A stretch of 64,000 bases of DNA from Symbioplanes lichenis (GTDB taxonomy: Bacteria > Actinomycetota > Actinomycetes > Mycobacteriales > Micromonosporaceae). The stretch is from contig NZ_JAUZQD010000009.1 of assembly GCF_030709675.1 (NCBI RefSeq), positions 1-64,000 of the forward strand, read 5' to 3'. The notes under the pieces were generated by a model. It was not told where the DNA came from. It was given only the letters and a program-made list of their open reading frames with translations, and did no database searches. Positions 60,426-64,000 of the stretch are shown piece by piece (the stretch's first letter is position 1; every line of letters begins with the position of its first letter). The position numbers and the translations under genes were made by a program.

Positions 60426-61388
60426 GTGCTGACCACTGTCACCGTCGCCCGCGCCGAGCCCGGGCTGCTCCCCCACTTCCCCGATCTCGTGCGCCTGCCG
60501 GACGGCACGCTGCTCGCGGCCTATCGGGAGGGCGCCGGCCACGTCCGCTCGGACGGCCGGATCCGCGTCGTCACGAGCGCCGACGGCGGGCAGACGTGGG
60601 GAAGGCCACACACCGCGGTGGACGGGCCCTGGGACGACCGCGACCCGAAGCTGGCGGTGCTCGCGGACGGCTCGGTGCTGCTCAGCTGGTTCGTGCTCGA
60701 CTGGAGCACCGAGCCGCACACCAACCTCGGCACCTTCGTGCGCCGCAGCCCTGACGGCGGACTGACCTGGGGCGACTCCGTCCAGGCGGGCGTGACGGCG
60801 TCGCACGGCGCGGCGGTCCAGCTGCCGGGCGGAGACCTTCTCCTTCCCCTGTACGGCCGGCAGCCCGGCGGCCAGTGGGAGCAGGCCACGGTCGCGCGCA
60901 GCACCGACCTCGGCGCCACGTGGACGGTCTCGGTGCTCGCGGCGCGGGACGGGGTGAACTTCCAGGAGCCCACGCTGACCGTGCTGGACAGCGGCGAGCT
61001 GGTCGCCCTGATCCGCACGACCGGCGACGTGGCGTGGATCGCCCGCTCCGCCGACGACGGTCACACGTGGAGCGTGGCCGAGCCCACGGACCTGCCGGCG
61101 TCCTCGCATCACGCGCTGGTGCTGAGCTCCGGCGAGGTGCTGGTCACGTACGGGGATCTGGCGCGGCGTTTCTCCCCCCGGCGCGACACCGTCGGCCGCG
61201 TCGTGCGGCGGCCGGAGGGCTCGTGGAACGGCTACCCGGACGTGCAGCTCTACGACTCGGGCCATCACGACCAGGCCAACCCGTCGAGCGCCGAGGTGGC
61301 GCCGGGCCGCTACCTGACGCTGGGCTTCGACATTCCCGCCGCCGCCGTGGTCGGAGTTTTCAGCAGCGCCGAGGACTTCCCGGCGTAG
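60426..61388 (+). CDS. Sialidase-like (BNR/Asp-box) protein
   Basis: 320 residues forming a six-bladed sialidase fold with at least four Asp-boxes: SADGGQTWG, SPDGGLTWG, STDLGATWT and SADDGHTWS. LPHFPDLVRLPDG near 20 holds the first strand. No signal peptide, so it is likely cytoplasmic and may act on an imported glycoside or be a sugar lyase relative. True sialidase residues (arginine triad) cannot be confirmed by eye. GTG 60426 or TTG 60420 start; no clear ribosome site, possibly leaderless. Confidence 0.85.
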   Translation: MLTTVTVARAEPGLLPHFPDLVRLPDGTLLAAYREGAGHVRSDGRIRVVTSADGGQTWGRPHTAVDGPWDDRDPKLAVLADGSVLLSWFVLDWSTEPHTNLGTFVRRSPDGGLTWGDSVQAGVTASHGAAVQLPGGDLLLPLYGRQPGGQWEQATVARSTDLGATWTVSVLAARDGVNFQEPTLTVLDSGELVALIRTTGDVAWIARSADDGHTWSVAEPTDLPASSHHALVLSSGEVLVTYGDLARRFSPRRDTVGRVVRRPEGSWNGYPDVQLYDSGHHDQANPSSAEVAPGRYLTLGFDIPAAAVVGVFSSAEDFPA

Positions 61389-61398
61389 CTTGAGAGGC

Positions 61399-62157
61399 AT
61401 GCTTCTGACGATCGTGGCGGACTACGGTGTCGGGGATCTGGCGTTCGCGGAGGTGCGGCAGCGATTCGCGAGCCTGCTGCCCGAGGCCGACGTGGCCGCG
61501 ATCCCGGTGCCACCGTTCGACACGGTCAGCGCCGGCTTCTGCGTCGCGCAGCTGGCCTTCGGGCAGGGCCCCGCCGATCGTGTGATCTACGCCAACGTCG
61601 CGCCCCGCCAGGACGAGGACGAGCCCCGTGAGGACAACGCCGGCGAGCGCCTCGTCGCGGCCCGCCTCGACTCCGGCGTCCTGGTCGTCGGCGTGGCGGC
61701 CGGCGCCAGCCTGTCCTTCCTGGCCGGCGCGGGCGTCCCCCTCCGGGCCGTCGCCGTCACCGACGCCGGCTCCCAGTTCCGCTCCCGCGACGTCTTCCCC
61801 GACGCCGTCGCCGGCCTGGTCCACGGCGACAACACCCTGCTCGGCGACCCCGTGACCGTCGCCCCGGCGCCGCAGCGCGCGCTCGCCTACACCGACGGCT
61901 ACGGCAACCTCAAGACCACCTGGTACGAAGCCCCCGCCGCGACCGGCACCACCGTCCGCGTCCGCATCGGCGCCGCCACCGCCGAGGCTGTGGTCAGCGA
62001 CGGCGTCTTCACCGTCCCGGCCGGCACGATCTCCTTCGCCCCGGGCAGCTCGGGCTGGTCGGGCCGTGCGTGCTACGAGCTCTTCGCCCGCGGCGGCAAC
62101 GCGGCCGAGCTCTTCGGCCACCCGGCCGCCGGCACCCCGGTCGAGATCCTCCCCTGA
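61399..62157 (+). CDS. SAM hydrolase/DUF62-family protein
   Basis: 252 residues related to S-adenosylmethionine hydroxide adenosyltransferases (DUF62; same fold as fluorinase/chlorinase). Landmarks: LTIVADYGVGDLAFAEV at the N-terminus, IPVPPFDTVSAGFCVAQLAF near 40-60, and TDGYGNLKTTW (D-x-x-G-N-L) near 175. It should convert SAM to adenosine and methionine; halogenase activity is not implied. The N-terminal half is shorter than in typical members, so function is tentative. ATG with GAGAGG upstream. Confidence 0.8.
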   Translation: MLLTIVADYGVGDLAFAEVRQRFASLLPEADVAAIPVPPFDTVSAGFCVAQLAFGQGPADRVIYANVAPRQDEDEPREDNAGERLVAARLDSGVLVVGVAAGASLSFLAGAGVPLRAVAVTDAGSQFRSRDVFPDAVAGLVHGDNTLLGDPVTVAPAPQRALAYTDGYGNLKTTWYEAPAATGTTVRVRIGAATAEAVVSDGVFTVPAGTISFAPGSSGWSGRACYELFARGGNAAELFGHPAAGTPVEILP

Positions 62158-62180
62158 GCACCGTCCACCCGGACCGCCCG

Positions 62181-62197
62181 GTGAACTGAGCGTGAAC
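62181..62197. promoter_or_regulatory. GTGAAC direct repeat upstream of ECF sigma gene
   Basis: GTGAAC occurs at 62181-62186 and 62192-62197, 11 bp apart, within 85 bp of the sigma factor start. It could be part of an autoregulated promoter, but this is weak evidence. Confidence 0.25.
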
Positions 62198-62262
62198 AAC
62201 CACGCCGGGCGCAGCGGGCCGGGGCCTCCGGGCGTTCAAGGACGCGACGGAAGGGACCCCGG

Positions 62263-62733
62263 ATGCGGTTCGACGATTTCATAGCGGCGCGACTACGGGC
62301 GCTGCTGAGATACGCGACGGTGCTCTGCGGCGACAGGGCCGAGGCCGACGACCTGGTGCAGGAGGTGCTGACCCGCGCGCTGGTGAGGTGGAGACGGATC
62401 GAGGGACTGGCCGAGCCGTACGCCTATGTGCGCGCCATGGTCACCAACGAGTTCCTGTCGCGGCGGCGCCGGCGGCGGTTCCGGCTGGTGCCGCTGGACC
62501 AGCACGAGCAGGCGGCGCCCGCGGTGCCGGAGGGCGACCCGGAGCTGTGGGCCCGGCTGGCCACCCTTCCCCGGCAGCAGCGGGCGGTCGTGGTGCTGCG
62601 GTTCTACGAGGACCTCGGCGACGAGGAGATAGCCGAGGTGCTCGGGTGCCGGACGAGCACGGTCCGGGCGTACGCGAGCCGCGCGCTCGCCACTCTGCGC
62701 GTCACCCTGACCCGCGAAGGGATGTTGTCATGA
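62263..62733 (+). CDS. SigE-family ECF RNA polymerase sigma factor
   Basis: 156 residues. Region 2 (about 8-70, with ADDLVQEVLTRALVRW) and region 4 (about 95-150, EEIAEVLGCRTSTVRAYASRALATL). It matches the actinobacterial SigE-like group, which transcribes envelope or stress genes. ATG start. The coupled next gene overlaps its stop by 4 bp and may be its anti-sigma or target. Confidence 0.93.
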   Translation: MRFDDFIAARLRALLRYATVLCGDRAEADDLVQEVLTRALVRWRRIEGLAEPYAYVRAMVTNEFLSRRRRRRFRLVPLDQHEQAAPAVPEGDPELWARLATLPRQQRAVVVLRFYEDLGDEEIAEVLGCRTSTVRAYASRALATLRVTLTREGMLS

Positions 62734-63830
62734 CCACGACCGACGAGCTGCGGCGCGCCCTCGACCGGGGCGCCGGGACCGCCTCCGACGGCGCGGGCAT
62801 GGCCGACCGGGTCCGCGCCGGGGCCCACCGCATCCGCCGCCGGCGCCGGGTGACCGCGGTCGCCGTGAGCGCCTCTCTGGTACTGGCGGCGGGGCTGGCG
62901 GTGACCCGGCTGCGCACCGAGCCCCCGGCGCCGCCGGCCGCCCCCGCCTATCGGGAGCCGGGCCGGCTGACCGTACGCCCGGCCGCCGGCTCGAAGTCCG
63001 TCTGGCAACAGGGGTTCGACGGCACGATGCAGTGGCTGATGCCGTCGGAGGACGGGACGAGGCGGGGTGACGTGGTGATCCGGGTCTTCGACCCGGGCTC
63101 GTACGACGCCACGGCATTGCGCAAGGGCGAGCGGGTCTCGGTCGGCGGGCAGCCCGCGTTCTGGGCCTACACGCCGGTCGAGGCCACGAACGGGCTCACC
63201 GGCGCGCGCGGAACCGTCATGGCGGCGACCGTGGGCTGGCAGGACGGATCCGGCGCCTGGGTGACCGTCGCCGATCGGAAAGCGGCGGACCGGACGGACG
63301 GGCTGGACGATCCGGCGGGGGTGCGGAAGGCCCTGATCGAGGCGGCCGGACAGGTGCGCCTCGGCCCGCCGCAGGGCCTGGGGGTGCCGGTGCACTTCCC
63401 GGCCGTCGCCGACGACCTGCCGATGACCTTCGCGGACATCACCCGGCAGCGGGGCAACCCGATCGCCCGGCTCGGCTTCGGCGCCGGCCCGGTGCCGGAC
63501 CTGAGCGTCGGTTTCGCCCGCGGTCCGGTGCCGGACGATCCGCTGGAGGTCACCGTGTGGACGGTCGGCAAGGTGAACTGGAAGGAGCTGACCGGCGATC
63601 CGGTCAACACCACCGTCGCCGACCGCCCGGCCCGCTACTACGAGCGGAACGACCACCTCGGCGTCCCCCCGGGCGGCAGTCTGCTGCTGATCGAGGCCGG
63701 CACGTGCGGGCTCGAGATCCTCGTCCGGGACCGGACGAGAATCACCCGCGCCGACCTGGAGACCATGCTCACCGGCGCGACGGTGGACGACTGCACGTCC
63801 ACCACGAGCTGGACCGAGCCGGTCAGCTGA
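62730..63830 (+). CDS. Membrane protein coupled to ECF sigma factor (366 aa)
   Basis: Short N-terminal cytoplasmic part with a helix rich in Arg (RAGAHRIRRRRR), one transmembrane helix (about 40-60), and a large extracytoplasmic beta-rich domain with two cysteines (C331 and C357 approximately). The arrangement fits a sigma-linked sensor or anti-sigma factor, but no ZAS zinc motif is present in the N-terminus. ATG overlaps the sigma stop (ATGA). Possibly it only reports envelope state; no family recognised beyond this layout. Confidence 0.8.
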   Translation: MTTTDELRRALDRGAGTASDGAGMADRVRAGAHRIRRRRRVTAVAVSASLVLAAGLAVTRLRTEPPAPPAAPAYREPGRLTVRPAAGSKSVWQQGFDGTMQWLMPSEDGTRRGDVVIRVFDPGSYDATALRKGERVSVGGQPAFWAYTPVEATNGLTGARGTVMAATVGWQDGSGAWVTVADRKAADRTDGLDDPAGVRKALIEAAGQVRLGPPQGLGVPVHFPAVADDLPMTFADITRQRGNPIARLGFGAGPVPDLSVGFARGPVPDDPLEVTVWTVGKVNWKELTGDPVNTTVADRPARYYERNDHLGVPPGGSLLLIEAGTCGLEILVRDRTRITRADLETMLTGATVDDCTSTTSWTEPVS

Positions 63831-64000
63831 GATCGCGGTGCGGGCGGTGCGTTCCGGCCAGGAGCGCCCCGCCCGCGATCGCCGCGATGCTGCCGGCGAC
63901 CAGCGGGGCCGCCGGCGCGACGCCGTCCACGAGCAGCCCGCCGCCGACCGCGCCCAGAGCGATCGCGATCTGGAAGACGGTCACGGTGAGCCCGCCCATC
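63823..64000 (-). CDS. C-terminal part of an MFS transporter (truncated by window edge)
   Basis: 58 residues plus stop visible. Two hydrophobic helices (QIAIALGAVGGGLLVDG and LVAGSIAAIAGGALLAG) and a short basic tail match the end of DHA1-type major facilitator transporters. The rest lies beyond the window. Its stop overlaps the previous gene's stop region by 8 bp (convergent). Confidence 0.75.
   Translation of the reverse strand, partial: MGGLTVTVFQIAIALGAVGGGLLVDGVAPAAPLVAGSIAAIAGGALLAGTHRPHRDLS

Overview
This is a very GC-rich (roughly 70% or more), densely coded stretch of chromosome from a filamentous-type actinobacterium. GTG starts are frequent and many genes are coupled by 1-17 nt overlaps. 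Two HTH (Scr1/WhiJ-like)-DUF397 pairs, a GAP/Sap-family membrane protein, a SigE-type ECF factor and a sugar ABC operon without its own ATPase all fit Micromonosporaceae (Actinoplanes-like). That placement rests on recalled family content, not on a search. I saw no rRNA, tRNA, CRISPR, IS element or prophage, and no gene-free gap reaches 300 bp.

Layout. 1-5.3 kb: tyrS, a PPK2-type polyphosphate kinase, a zinc-type adenylate kinase, a PemK/MazF-like protein, and the first DUF397 gene. 5.3-12.2 kb: the HTH partner of that DUF397 gene, a small cysteine protein, a secreted CAP-domain protein, a 3-methyladenine glycosylase, two RibD/DHFR-like reductases and secreted or membrane proteins. 11.8-13.9 kb: a minus-strand operon of histidine phosphatase, NAD(P)HX dehydratase and CBS protein. 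14.0-18.6 kb: an arabinose-type operon (lipoprotein, two permeases, GH51 arabinofuranosidase) closed by a strong hairpin. 18.7-23.3 kb: an unknown protein, a LysR/TauE divergent pair and a DUF234 ATPase.

23.3-32.6 kb is the most unusual block: up to ten minus-strand genes. In transcription order they are a LuxR-type regulator, a protein built of EFE/EFEDE acidic-aromatic repeats with a very basic tail, a small helical protein, an HExxH (gluzincin-like) protein, two unrecognised proteins, a trypsin-like serine protease without a signal peptide, an M20 peptidase, and then an orphan ParA ATPase with a small partner. I regard the LuxR-to-protease part as a candidate undescribed system.

32.7-43.0 kb holds arginine biosynthesis (argC-J-B-D-F-R, an unknown gene, argG; argH further left) with dapE inserted on the opposite strand. 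The ArgG looks unlike the usual actinobacterial enzyme, and the unknown gene is coupled on both sides, between argR and argG.

43-64 kb is mixed metabolism and regulation: LysR/SDR pair; a GH3 glycosidase, phosphotransferase and phosphofructokinase operon; SDR/XRE pair; GAP protein; two anchored proteins; convergent GNAT acetyltransferases separated by a 23-bp tandem array; YdcF plus a beta-lactamase-like hydrolase; the second HTH-DUF397 pair beside a two-peptide micro-operon; an M28 peptidase; a methyltransferase; a sialidase-like protein; a SAM hydrolase-like protein; an ECF sigma factor with its coupled membrane protein; and a truncated MFS gene at the right edge. A recurring theme is short (23-40 bp) duplication of the last codons of genes just beyond their stops, seen at four junctions.
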